Shown here: piece by piece, positions 12,801 to 59,415 of the stretch
Layout: each line of letters begins with the position of its first letter
How positions within the stretch are numbered: the first letter of the stretch is position 1
Source of the DNA: Erythrocercus mccallii
Lineage: Eukaryota; Chordata; Aves; Passeriformes; Dicruridae
Length of the DNA stretch: 64,000 nucleotides
Assembly (NCBI GenBank): GCA_013397435.1
Contig: VZRG01002060.1
Location: 18,448-82,447 of the forward strand
Direction: 5' to 3'
The notes under the pieces: model-generated
Told to the model about the DNA's origin: nothing
Database searches by the model: none
The model's input: only the letters and a program-made list of their open reading frames with translations
Translations under genes and position numbers: made by a program

Positions 12801-15076
12801 TCATTTGTTTTGTGGTTTGTGTATTTTGCTTGTCCCTCCTTGCAGCCTCTGAAGGTCATGTCACTAGGTTTGCTTCCCAAACCAATTAAGTTGTATTCCC
12901 CACAAATATATTTTTAGCCTGCATATTGAATTTGCTCCAGTCTTATCTTTCAGTTGGGATTTTTTTGTTGCTCTCGGAGCAGCTGTGTGGATGTTGGCTT
13001 GTACCTGGATAACCTGAGCATGGAGGCTGCAGGGAGCTGTGCCTGTGCTGACTCTGATGGCAGGGGAGACAGGACCACACGGCTCAGTAATCCAACCCAC
13101 AGCCTGTTTTCAGACCCAGCATGTATTTCACATTTGTTCAGAAGACAATTTGGGCATTTTTGATTCCAGCAAGTTGTATTCCGGCACAGACTACTTGGAT
13201 TTTTCCAGACTTCTTGGTGAATGGATGTAGTGCTGCTCACAAAGGGAGCCAAGCTGCATTCTGTGTTGAACCTCTCTGACCCATTCCTTATATAAATATC
13301 CCTTGATGCAAACCTCATAATTGCTTCCCTTTACAATGTATACTCACCACTCTTATAATCGGTTTCTATTCTTTTCTCCCTGGTTGATTACTCAGCAGTT
13401 TCTTCCTTTCTGTCTTTTTACTTGTTTGAGCAAACCTGACCACGTCCTTAAAACTTATTTTAGAGAGAAAAAAGTGTAAACCACTAAAACTAGCTTTGTC
13501 AAACCACATTTTACTTTAAAGATGAAATTTGAACGGTTAAAGTAACTGCAAATTTACTAAGCAAATAAGTAAGCCAAACTCCCTGTCTCTGCCTGGGCTA
13601 ACTGTGTAGTTATAGCTAACATTAAAGAGAAAAACCTTTGCCACAGTACACGTCTTCAATTAAAGAGAGGCTTCAGTGTGTGGGGGGAAGGAGAGGAAGT
13701 ATTTCTATAATTTCTCACACACAAAAAAGTGCATGTATTTATCACATACCTGTTGATAAAAGGATATGTTACATTTGACATGCAGTTTTTTAAACAAAAT
13801 TTTGTATATTTTAAGCTTTTCCAAAAGTCTGTATTCCTGTTACATAGTGAGGTTCTCAAAACCATTTTAAAATTACTGGATATATAAGAATTTTTTTCAT
13901 TATACAGGTTTTTTTCCTCCATTATTGAAATTGCAAATGCACTTTGAATAGGAACACCTGCAAAGAGCAGCTTAACCTATTCTTAAAATTAATTACTTAA
14001 CATAAGACTTAAAGCAGCCAACAATGTACAATTATTTCAGTATTTTTTTAAATTATAAAGAGCATATGCTAACGTATTTCAAAGTTATGTGTGTGTAGTA
14101 CAGTCACAGGGTTTCATTTTCACCTCGGTGTCTTCTGTTCTTTCAAATAAATACAAGACACAATTACCTTGTTCAGTAAGCTGGTTCCTTACCAGATACC
14201 TTCCAGTGCTGAATAAAGTCGTCACCCAAGTTAAATTGGTGTGACACTGAAGGTCTCTCACTCTGTTGATAGCATGTTCCTTCTGTCTATGCTCCCTGAT
14301 TTTCTGAGTTCAGGAGCTCCTCCCCAGCTCTTCCGTTCCTTTGCTTTAACCACAAAGCACTAAAAAGGATGGGGAGAAAAGCAGCTTTCTCATGATTTCT
14401 TAGAAAAATAACTGAGGATCCTCCTTTGCTGCCTTCCTTTTTCCAGCGTAGCATTTGGGCTGCACTTTCTTCCTTCTTCCACACCCCTCACACTGTAAAC
14501 TGTGGTGGAAATTTGTTGTCTTGGATGAAAATGTCCCAGCAGCACTGGGTCAGGCCAAAGGGGAAGCTGCTGGGAAAGCACTGCAGGTGGGATTCAGAAT
14601 ACAGGACCAAAAGGATGCATGGTCTGAGTTTCCTGCTGTGAGGCAGATTTATTTTAAGCAGTGTTTGTTCAAACCTGCCTGAGTACCCACAATGGTGCAT
14701 GCAATTATGAAGCTGAGTATAATTTATCTGATAATTTACATATTATGGCAGGATGTTAGAGAACCAAACCTCTCTTGGAGCAGGTATGCAGCTACTGAGG
14801 AAATTCAGAGAACAACTTCAATGGTTTATTTTAATGGCAAGAAGATATTTTTTCTCTCTTCTATTTTTTATATGCCAAAGAATTTGTCATGTTCATTTCT
14901 GAGAAAATCATACTTTACCTGATCATGCTCTGAACATCCATTACACTGCCCAAGTCGTTCTGTCACAGCTCTCAAACCTTTCAGCTAATGTTCCTAGATT
15001 TCAGATTCTGACAATTTCTTGGAAGTGAATTGCTGCATCTGGGAGAAAAATGGCAATAGGAGTTTAATATAAATTA

Positions 15077-15150
15077 AAACCAGAACAACAAAACAAAACA
15101 CCAACCAACCAAAAAAACCTCAAAACCCAACCCAAACCTCACCAAATCCC
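15077..15150. repeat. A/C-rich low-complexity tract
   Basis: Irregular AAAAC, CCAACC and CCCAAACC units, almost free of G and T on this strand. Similar shorter tracts occur at about 20280-20335 and 32170-32215. Confidence 0.7.
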
Positions 15151-18100
15151 TAAATATCCAAGAAGATGTGTTTAATTTTCTACTGCAGAAAAAAAACCTG
15201 AACATACATTCTCAGGTTTGGAATGACAGTTTCAACTTGTGAAAGTGCTTGCAGCATTACATTGAGTTTATAAAGACATTTGCTTTTCACCTTTGTAAGT
15301 ATCATATCTATAATAAAACTGGATGGAAGTACTTTAACAATGATGGAGGAATGTATGCTTTTTCATTTTGTGATTAGGCTTACAAGTAGCCCTAGGCTGA
15401 TTTTGAGTTGAAATCATCTGCAGCTTTTAATAGAATAGTTTTTTTACATACAAACAAAATCTGTGTATTTGTTACATAAATAAAGAGGAGTAAAATGTTA
15501 AAAATTAAGTGTAAATAGACAGTAGCTGAATATGTGTGACTGACGGCATTACTGCCTTTGCACTCTTTTGCTTCTTTCTAAGTCTAGTTCATTAATCACC
15601 ATGGATTCTTCTTTGTCTAATCAATATATTTTAGCTTTGTTTCTTAACACAGTGAGGTGTATATAATTCCACCTGCTCTCTTCCCATTTTCCTGTGTGTT
15701 GCACTAAAGACTGTCTAAATTACTGATCCATTCCATCACTAATGGAGATGGAGGTAGAGAAGTTGATAAAATTTCTGAGTTGTGAAAAATCCAGATAAAG
15801 TACACATACGCATGGTAGGGAAGGGATTTAAATTAGTGCCCAGCTGAGAGAAAAGCTGCAGTGTGTTTTCCATGATTATTCCTTGCTCAAAGCTTGGCAT
15901 GGAACCAGCTATTCTGCTTGTGGAGTCTTTCTCAGCAAGCACTTAAGGGGAGTAAAAGAGGCACTGGAGTCAAGGTATTAGAAAACATGAAAAGAGAAGT
16001 AGGGATGTTGAATTGCAGGGCAGAGGTAAATTGTTGCTTCCTGCTTCTTCCTCTGGAACTCTGCTTTTTGGGGTTAATTAATGGAGCTTGCTGTAAGTGA
16101 ACAGCCTCTAGATTTTAGCAAGGGTAAAATAACATAACACTCTTCCGTTTTATTGTTCAAAAATAATTAGAAACTTTCTTGCAGCTGAGAAACTAGGCAA
16201 TGTTTAGTACAGTTTCTTTTTTTAGAAGTTTTGGCAGGTAGTGTATTCCTGGAATTTTCCTTAAACTGGTTGTTGGTGAAGGCTGTGTCTCCCAACATAC
16301 ACATTGAGACATCCACATGTGTTAACCCAGCGAGTGTTTGCAGGACACTCATTTCAGATGTGGCTAAACTGCTAGGTTTTCTCTGCATATTCTGAATGAA
16401 AATGATCAATTGTTACTAAAATCATTTAATGAGTGTATCTGCTGGGTTAGAAATGAAAGTTGGCTTTAACACGTGCTTCTGAGTGAGTGTTGCATGATGT
16501 AAGTGCTTGGTGTGGGAGTTCAGTTGAGAGTGATCCCCTTCAGGGATCGATCCCAGGTGTATTCTGTGCAGTGTTATTTCTCCAGATGGGAACTGGCAGG
16601 TCTTTTGTAAATCCAAACTCCTTCAGACTATCCAGTGTGTCTGTGTTGGTCTAGATGTAATCTGATTGCTTTCATACAGCATAAAGGGCACCCAGGGAGG
16701 TTGGTACAGCCAGTCACAGGAGCTGAATTATGAATTGCCCTCTGAATCATTTAAATTTAGGCTACTTTTTAAATACTTACCTTAAAATCTTCTTCATTCT
16801 AACATGATTTAAATTTGTGTGATTCACATCTGAAATTTATTAACAGCACTGAACTCTACTAATAACACCAAATACTATTAGAGCAAGTCATTAGTACCCT
16901 TTTTGGTGGTGTCACATTTTGCAGTGGGAACATTGGCATCAGCAAGTTGCAGGATGCAAGAATTACCCATTTCATAACTTTCAAATACTTACGGGATTAC
17001 AATTTCCACAGTCACTGTCACAGACATTTGCTTCAAATCACATTCTCCAAAAAGAAAGTTGCCATGTCGAGACCTGATCTCCTTGTACAAATTGTGGTTT
17101 CCTTGGTGTGGCTGAATATGTTTTGAGTTAGATAAACTGCTCGTGGTGTTATCAACTCTAAGTTCATAAATGGAGTCTTTTGACTCACAGATAGCAGCAG
17201 CCTAAGCTAACACTTGCATTTGCTTGTTGGAAGTAAGGTATGCAGAAGAGTGCTTGAGAACTGGCACGGGGCGTTTGCTCTGCGTTGGGATCCCGTTTGG
17301 TAGCTGCCCAAAGTGGAGCATCAGCAGGGGCTCAGGGCTGATGAGCAGCTCTTTGGCCACAGCAGCTGAGCCCCACGAGAGGGGGGCACCCAGAGAGGTG
17401 CACAAATGGTTTGCAGTAGGTTCTGAGCAGGGAGAGGGTGTGGAAGTGGCACAAAGGAGGGAACATGGCATGACAGGGATGCAGTGAGTGGTCTGGAAGT
17501 TGTATCCAGCAGGCTGTTCATTTTGCAGTGGAGTTCAGTTGGTAGGAGATGCTGAGGTGAAATGTGTTTTAAAAATGAATAGGTGACAGAGGTATCTGGG
17601 TATTTCCAGAGTGATCTCTGTGTTTAATGTAATATTACACTATTTAATTTCTCTGGAAGCTCAGTGGTGCACATTGTCCACTTTGTCTGCCCTCCCCACT
17701 TCCAACTCAAATACTGCACAGATGAACCTGTGCTGCCTTGGGCTGGGAAGATTAGACCAGCCTTGGTGTGTGAGTGTTGGGGTGTGCCAAGAAGGAAAGT
17801 TGTGGAGTAACTGAAAGTTGTCTTGCTCTCTTTCAAAAGTGATGTGTTTCCTTTTTTAAGTGCTCTGTAGAGTTACAGACCCTGTCTGTAGACTTGTTCT
17901 GACCAGGAAAAACCCAAAAAAGATACAAAAGCAGGTTTCTCTAAATTTGAAATTCCTTTTTAATTTAATAATTTATTTTCAATCTTTTTGCTATGCTTGT
18001 GGATTGTGGTGTTTATTTTTTAAAACCAAGTAGTACTTGACACAGAAATATAAACTTATCCAGGATTTACGACACTAAGATAAGCAGATGTTTTAGACAT

Positions 18101-18410
18101 AAGAGGTACAGATGACTTTGGAATTAGAACATCATTCACTCATTAATTGACAAATTGAAGTGACAAAGTCAAAAGACCTTTTTTGCCTAGAACCTGAATA
18201 GTTCACATGTCATGTAATAGAGAGTGAACCCTTTTTAAAGGATTTTCTGTACTTTGGGGAAATGGAAAGGAACTAGACAAAAAAAAAAAGTATGGTGGGT
18301 TTGTTTGCACTAATGTATCCACATGTCAGAAACTAGATGAATTTTTGAGCTTCTGAGTATTGAAATGTTTCCATTCTCTCTTCCTGCAGATTCAAGATCC
18401 GGCCCGTATT

Positions 18411-47685
<29,275 letters not shown>

Positions 47686-47805
47686 CTGAAATTTGCACTT
47701 TGAAGAATGTGAACCCAACACGATGTATGTGCTTCACTTCTGCTTGTTGCACACTTCATTGTAAAGTAGACATGACTTGGATTTATTTAACAGTACTAAT
47801 GTGTA

Positions 47806-47811
47806 AATAAA
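47806..47811 (+). terminator. Proximal poly(A) signal AATAAA, ITCH
   Basis: A canonical hexamer 120 bases after the stop codon, followed within 30 bases by a T-rich stretch (tgttatcctgaggttat). It would give a very short 3' UTR. Confidence 0.5.
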
Positions 47812-49960
47812 TGGATGTTATCCTGAGGTTATCCACATTAACTCTGGATTTCTACTGAGCACTTTCAGAAATCAAATGCGCAATCAGATATGGCTACAAG
47901 TGACTAATGACTGAAGTAGAGGTTTAATACAGCTTTGGGCTCTGCTTTGTTTTACCACTCAATAATTAGAATGTGTCCTTAGTGACTGACAGATTTTTAA
48001 CAATAGTTTTGTCTTTCCTTTTTAGTAGCATTTTTGCTACTGATGCACTGGGAAGTTCATTGGTGGCTGCAATACTGCAGCAGCATCCTGAGCCTCTTAA
48101 CAGCGGTGTCAGAGCCAGCCTGGATCCACCTCTGTGCCACCTCAGCTCCATTCCTTAAGCTCCTTTTTCTATCTCAAGTGTGGCTAGACTGTTTTTCCTT
48201 GCCTGGAGTCTGCTCACATGCCAGCTGGACTGAAGCTGCTGTTAAGGGGATGTCGAACTGTGGCACAAATCCAGGGCATAGCTTCGCTTTGGTTTATCCC
48301 AGTCCTGCTCCTGTCAGCAAAAGGGACAGCTGCCCAAAGTTGTTGGAACACTGCTCTGTGCCCTCTGAAAGGTTCTGAGCTTTTGCTGTGTAATACATTT
48401 TAACTTTGAAATCAATATTAACACTGTGGTACTTAATTTGTTTTTCAAAAGACAAGCCCAGCTGGGATTGCACTGATTCCATTGAGGTTCCTGTTTGCAG
48501 GCTGTTTGTCAGCAGTGTTAATGGACATTACCCTTGGTGTTTTTCCTACATGTTGCAGTCAGTTTGCTCCGAAGAGTTCGTTTGGCTCTCAGGAAGAGAC
48601 ACAAAACAACTGGATTCAGAAAATGATCCTACTCATCATGTCTGCGGATGAATTGATGTGTGAGACTGGCTGAGGCCAAGAGGATTAGAAAGTTCAGACA
48701 CGGATTACAGGTTTTTGGGAAGCTGAAGCATCAGTAAATAGTTCTATAAAGTTTGAAACTAAAGTTTTTGGGGAGGTTTCTAAGCTAATTCACCCTAAGC
48801 TGCTTACAGCTAGTAACTTTTATAGCGAGTTCCTGTTGAATTAACATCTTTTCTTTCATTTTAGAATCTGTTAATTTTTTTCTGGTTTACAATAACATTT
48901 TGCATTTTACTCCTCCTTTAGACTGAATGCACTTTTTGGGTCTGGTCAGCCCTTTCCCTTCCCCTGAAGGGAGGAAGTCAGACACCAGTGAAAAGAGCTG
49001 TAGCCACAGTGAGAGATGTGACACTTGAAATAACATGTAGCACATATTAAAGCAAACCCGCAGCTCAGAGCACTCGGGCAGGAGCTGCGTTTAAGACTCC
49101 TTCAGATGACAGAGCTGAAACAGGACAGTGGGAAAGTGTAAAACTGAACATTCAGTCTGGAAAAGAGTATTTCTTTCCTGCTGTCTCACCCATCTAAACT
49201 GCAAGAGGGAAAAGCTGATTCAGGCCTAAGAAGAACCAAGACACTACAGGTTTTAACTGACTTCACAAGTGTGTTAGAGTTCAGTGATAAATGCTTTGGG
49301 GAGGCAAGAGGGTGGGACTTGTCAGGCTGAATTGAATGAAGGCCTGGGGAGAGGTGCTGATGATACAGAAATGCCCCTTGTTTAAAGTTTCATTGATGGT
49401 GAGAATTCACCTTCAGATGTGAGTGGGAGAAGAATTGCCAACTTCCACAACATTTGGATCTATCACAGTATACAGCTCATGAGGAAAAAAAAAGCCTTAT
49501 ATATATTTTCTGTTTATATTAATTCCTACAATGAAATGTAGTTATCTAACACATTTACAAGAGAGATTAAATTAAGCAAGATAATACAAGGTTAAGCTAT
49601 GAAAAAGTCTATGTTCTGCATATTGCTTTACGAATACGTGTAGGGAACCTAGAACTATTGTTCATGTATAAATATCACCCAAAAGGCTGTCAGCCCTATA
49701 TTTTTAAAATAAAGAATAGTTATAATTGAAATAGCCTTAGCCCTAGTTCTATAGGGTTTGGCTGTTGAATATTTTTATGGTTGAAATATTTAGTTCAGGA
49801 AAAACATACCTGCTTGTATATATTTTTGATGTCCAGGATTCCACTTATTCCATTGTTTCTTTAATTTAAATGGCATGTTTATATGTCTTTTCTGCTGTAC
49901 CAGGATGGGAGAAAGGGGGCTGGATATCCCAAACACCAGATATGATTTAAAAATATTGCA

Positions 49961-49966
49961 AATAAA
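49961..49966 (+). terminator. Distal poly(A) signal AATAAA, ITCH
   Basis: Canonical hexamer followed by a G-rich run about 15 bases downstream. A second hexamer lies 250 bases upstream at 49708. Use of this site gives a 3' UTR of about 2.3 kb. Confidence 0.5.
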
Positions 49967-50655
49967 GAATTCATTGAGGGGGAAAAATAATCAGTGAAAC
50001 ATCGCATTTGGCCAAATATAAAAAGTTTAAGGCAACTTTACAGTGTTACATTGACAATATTTCTGAAGGCACAAGTTCAGATTCCTTAGGCATTTGACTT
50101 GTGAATACTAACAAATCTGTTAAATTTTTACAGCATGTTGTGTAGAAGTTAAAAGGAATTATACAAGCCACTGGTGCACTTTTCAGTTCTTTCTGGGGAT
50201 CTGGTGAAGCAATACAGGGATGAGCCCAGAGCAGCTGCTGTCCTAGATAACAGGTTTTTGTGGATTGGATTTACAAGTGAGATTTTCAATAGAGAGTAAT
50301 GAATTTGTCTCCCACTGCTTCAACTGTTTTAGCAACCTGAGCTGCATAAATTCATAGTATGTCACAAATGTACATTCATATGCAACTGTCACTTGATCCT
50401 AATTACCAAGTATTAAAAGAAATTTTATTTAGAATTTTCCCTCATGAGAATGACATGAGAGAATGAAATACTGAGAATTAACAAAGCCTTATTGTTATGA
50501 GTAGCTCAGGAACTGTTCATTTACTAATTACATGCACAGTAAATACATCATGTCTTTATCTGATCTAGTATGGAAGTTTGGGGCTTTTTTAATCCAGTTG
50601 CTTGTGTTTAAAAAAAACCACTTTTTTTTATTATTATTTTGAGAAAAATACTGTT

Positions 50656-50687
50656 GGGGGGGTTAGGGTGTTTTTTGGGTTTTGGGG
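50656..50687 (+). other. G-run tract, potential G-quadruplex
   Basis: G runs at 50656-50662, 50666-50668, 50677-50679 and 50684-50687, separated by T-rich loops of 3, 8 and 4 bases. It sits about 700 bases past the distal ITCH poly(A) signal. Confidence 0.5.
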
Positions 50688-51554
50688 TTTTTTTTGGTTT
50701 TATCTTTTATTTTATTACATGCTGCACTGGATTTGTAGTCTCAACTCTGTTATATTGGTATCTCCAGCCCCCTTTTTTGTGTTGTCGTTTAATTTTCTCC
50801 AAGAATCATTGTTTGTGTATATGTGCTTTAGTGAACTCGTGTAGAAACTGGGATCAGCAGCACTGGATTGTAAAATACTGTACTGAAAATCATTGTCAAT
50901 ATTTCCTAGCATTGTAATTTCAAATACTCAGGTAACTGTAACAGTATCTCAGTAAGTCAAATACTTTTATAAAACTACTTAAAGAGCTGGTGGTCTGGTC
51001 CTTATTCCTTATATGTGACAGAAAATCCAGATGGAAAGGAATGGTCTGTGTGCTCCTGGTGGCGAGGGTCAGACTGCCTGGGTTTGTCATACCGCCAGGA
51101 TTCTTCAGGAATAGTTCTTTCCCAAGACCTCATCCACACTTGTTGATTGCACTGGATATTGAACAGGAGATTTTGGACACAATTGGTGGATTTTCAGTGC
51201 TTGTGGATGCTGCCCTGAGGAGCCAGTGAGGGCTGTGAGGCTGCTGAGGCCTGAGGGAGAGGGGGTGGAGGGAGGTTCTGCAGCAGCCACAGCTGTAACA
51301 TCTCACTGCAGCACTGTTGCAAGGATACCAAGGAGAAATGACACTGCAAGTGGTTTGGATTGACAGAATGCTAGAGAGAGGGAAAGCTCCAATGAGACCA
51401 ACCAGCCTTGTAGTGTCTCTGATGCTCCTTGAAAGGGGGTGTGGGATTAGATTCCTCTTGTCATCAGAACCTCTCCTGATGGCCACAAGCTTACCCAGAT
51501 AATTGAGATGAGCTTTGCAGTTGCAGTGCTCACAGAGATGTCCCGTCAGGCCTT

Positions 51555-51622
51555 AGGTCATAGGTTGGACTTGATGATCTCAAAGGTTTCTTTCAACCTA
51601 GTTAATTTTGTGATTCTGTCTC
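51555..51622 (+). mobile_element. CR1 LINE 3' tail fragment
   Basis: GGTTGGACTTGATGATCTCA followed by TTTCAACCTAG and TTTTGTGATTCTGTCTC, a typical avian CR1 3' terminus in sense orientation. Confidence 0.75.
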
Positions 51623-52727
51623 AGGGGCCTGATGCTGTCCAGTTTGGCCAAATGGTCCCTGAAGTGGTCATTCTTCCCTGAGGGTGATATTCCCTGCTGC
51701 AGACCTTCCCACTGGGTTCCCCCTCTGCTGACTTTCCCGGGTGTTCCCACAGGCTCGGTTAACACAATTTTGTCAGGGGCAGCAAATCCCAAGGATGATT
51801 TCCTGTGCCAGGCAAATACATGCAGTAACAACTGGCTTTTTCTGCAGCAGTGAAGTTGGCGTGGAGTTGCTTCCCCCAAGCTTTGAATGGAACCACTGAA
51901 AAGCATCCTAGTAAGTTGTGTAAACCCAAAATTTGACACTGCTTTGGGCAGCTTTATGTGAGTACAGCTACAAGAGTATTTCACATACATCTGAAGTTTA
52001 TTTTAAAAAGGCAAAGATTAATCACAATGCAATGTATGATAAAGGTACATCTCAGTTGCACCATTGTTTTTTTTTTAGTGTGCTTTGATGATGAGGGTGC
52101 TAATGTCAGCACCAGCCCTGGGTGGAGATGTTGAAGATTTTGTTCATGACAGGATGGGAATGGTTGTTTAAACAAACCCATGTTTGGTTTGGGTGTCTGA
52201 TGGCAGCTGTGCACTGCTTATTGCCCAAATTATCCACCACATCCTTACTATTGCCCTAATCTTACCATCTAACAGACTAGAAATTAAATGAATCCATAGC
52301 AAAATGACTTCTTGTTGTAGCCAAGCTGTAAAACTTGCTGCTGGACTGCTAGAAGAGATTAGAATTTAACTGAATTAGGTTGCAGAGTTGTAAATAGCCA
52401 TATCTCTTGGATCCTAAGGAAGGATTATTTTTTTCCCGATCTCTGGCAATGCCTGATCCCATGTCATTCACAGCCTGTTAGCCCAGGAGTGCACAAATGA
52501 AATGGCTCATTGGAGAAATCTTGTTTTCTCTAAGGAGAATGCAGATCCTAACAGATTGGAGAGGCCATTGAGCTTACTCGCTGTGTCAAATCCTGGCTTT
52601 CAGAGGGGAAAAAAAATCTAAAAACACATTTGTGAGGGTGTTTTATATTTCACCCACTATCAGCTCTCTGTGACTGCTGTGGGAACTCAGTGTGAGCCCA
52701 GTGTCTGTTTGCTGGTGGTGGTCCTGA

Positions 52728-52950
52728 AAGAAGGATATTGGGAAGAAATTCTTCCCTCTAAGGGTTGTGAGACTGGCACAGGGTGCCCAGAGAAGCTGTG
52801 GCTGCCCCTGGATCCCTGGAAGTGTCTGTCCAAGGCCCAGCTTGCACGGGGCTTAGAGCTACCTGGGACAGTGGAAAATGTCCCTGCCCCTGGCAGTGGG
52901 TAGCATGAGATGGCCTTGAAAGGTCCCTTCCCACCCAACCATTCTTGGAG
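52728..52950 (+). mobile_element. CR1 LINE 3' end fragment upstream of DYNLRB1
   Basis: GGAAGAAATTCTTCCCTCTA, GGGTGCCCAGAGAAGCTGTG and CCTGGATCCCTGGAAGTGTC, ending near CCCACCCAACCATTCTTGG. Sense orientation. Confidence 0.85.
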
Positions 52951-53297
52951 TCTGTTTCACTCCTAGCAGAGCCTGAGGTGAGGGGGAAAGTCCCAACTGC
53001 TGCTCTGTGTGTGGAACAGAGCTGTGGTTACGCAGGGTGCAGTTCTTTGGTGTGCTATTTTGTTTTGCCATCAGACTGTGGGTCATCCCCAGTCCTTCCC
53101 CGAAGGGAGCTGAGAGCTCTTCCTTTCTCACTGCCAGGGGCAGCACACACCTGTACCCTCAGGACACGGATCCCTGGGGCTGTGGCAGGGAGCTCCCAGG
53201 GCTTTAGGGTGCACCGTGCCTTGGAGTGGCTCTGCCCCTGTCCCGGGGGGGCTCTGGCAGCAGCTGAGGGGGAAGAAAGAACTCCCCACACCCGTTA

Positions 53298-53635
53298 TCA
53301 TGGAATGACAATGGTTTGGGTGGGAAGGGACCTTTAAAGGCCATCTCATTCCCCCCCTGCCTTGGGAAGGGACACCTTCCACAATCCAAAGTTGCTCCAA
53401 GCCCTGTCCTGGCCTTGGACACTTCAGGGATGGAACAGGCTCAGCTTCTCTGGGCAACCTGTGCCAGGGCCTCCCCACCCTCACAGGGAAGGACTTCTCC
53501 CTAATATCTAACCTAAACCTCCTCTCTTTCAATGTGAACCAATCCCCCCTTGTCCTGTCACTCCAAGCTCTTGTAAACAGACTCGTCCCACCTTTCCTGT
53601 AAGTGCCTTTCAGGTACTGGAAGGCTGGGGTTTCA
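53298..53635 (-). mobile_element. CR1 LINE fragment, antisense, abutting the DYNLRB1 CpG island
   Basis: Begins with ATCATGGAATGACAATGGTT and runs through GGGCAACCTGTGCCAGGGCC, CCCTTGTCCTGTCACTCC and TCAGGTACTGGAAGGCTGG. It ends within about 10 bases of the CpG island and about 190 bases before the DYNLRB1 ATG. Confidence 0.88.
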
Positions 53636-53825
53636 CGCTCATGTCCCTAAAGGGGGATCAGGGACCCACCCCGTCCCCGGAGGGGCCTCGGGAGCCTGGG
53701 GGAAATCTGCGAGGGTTCCGAGGGGTTGGAGGGTTCGGGGAGGTGTCTCCGGAGCGGTCCCGCCCCGCGCTCCAAGCGCTTCCGGGGCAGCGCCGGGGCC
53801 GAGACGGGGCGGAGGCGGCTCGATC

Positions 53826-58947
<5,122 letters not shown>

Positions 58948-59415
58948 TTACACTGACTCAGTCTGGTTTTTTTTCCCTTTGCCTGTTTTATTTTCCCTGT
59001 TTTATTTTTATTTAATGGTAAAGAATAGAGCATTAGTGTTAACTGTGCTGTGACTTTTCAGTAGGTTTAGGAAAATTAAAGCAGATGGTTTTGTTGTCTA
59101 CAAACAGAAAAAATGGCGCTTTTTCTATCACAAGTTGTTTTGAGGGGGAGCTGGTGAGTTGGAATTGGGCAGTAAAAATGCAACAGATTCTTTTAATAGC
59201 TAAGATAATATAATAAAATTCTAATAATAACCAAAAAAAGACTGTTCTTTGTATGCTTCTATGCTTCTTTCACCATTGAGCTCTGCTTTTGCACTCTTAG
59301 TTTTGAATGGCTGTAAATATGACTGCCTGTCTTCTAGTTGTCTTACTCTGTTGGTTTTACTTCAAAAAAGTCTGACCATAAGAAATTAAAGTGTCACCAG
59401 TAACTGGTTTTGTCT
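58948..59415 (+). other. DYNLRB1: DYNLRB1 3' untranslated region
   Basis: T-rich, non-coding sequence after the stop. AATAAA lies at 59212-59217 and ATTAAA at 59385-59390. The latter is followed by a GT-rich stretch (gtgtcaccag, then tggttttgtctt) typical of a downstream element. The end coordinate is an estimate. Confidence 0.6.
59385..59390 (+). terminator. Poly(A) signal ATTAAA, DYNLRB1
   Basis: A common variant hexamer about 440 bases after the stop, with a GT/T-rich downstream element within 40 bases. The alternative is AATAAA at 59212-59217. Confidence 0.5.

Larger units (their letters stand above)
5461..18389. other. Non-coding sequence, probably 5'-UTR intron of ITCH
   Basis: AT-rich, with no supported exon, RNA gene or promoter. 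It ends in the pyrimidine tract and AG acceptor of the first ITCH coding exon, so at least its 3' part is intron. It contains a CR1 tail, an LTR-like scrap and an A/C-rich low-complexity tract, listed separately. An upstream 5'-UTR exon could be hidden here, because non-coding exons cannot be recognised by eye. Confidence 0.6.
47686..49985 (+). other. ITCH: Probable ITCH 3' untranslated region
   Basis: AT-rich, non-coding sequence after the ITCH stop. AATAAA hexamers lie at 47806-47811 (120 bases past the stop), 49708-49713 and 49961-49966, so a short and a long 3' UTR are both possible. The 3' boundary is inferred from the last hexamer. The ORFs here show no recognisable protein. Confidence 0.6.
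49986..53639. other. ITCH-DYNLRB1 intergenic spacer
   Basis: About 3.7 kb. It holds a G-rich tract (50656-50687), a CR1 tail (51555), a sense CR1 fragment (52728) and an antisense CR1 fragment (53298). The overlapping ORFs at 51.0-51.5 and 52.7-53.5 kb lack recognisable domains; those over CR1 are shadows. Confidence 0.75.

Noticed and set aside
16543..16554. Perfect 12-base palindrome GGGATCGATCCC
   Set aside because: Short and isolated with no neighbouring motif; expected occasionally by chance in 64 kb.
53128..53532. 134-codon reverse-strand ORF
   Set aside because: Mostly covers the CR1 copy at 53298-53635; a shadow of the repeat.
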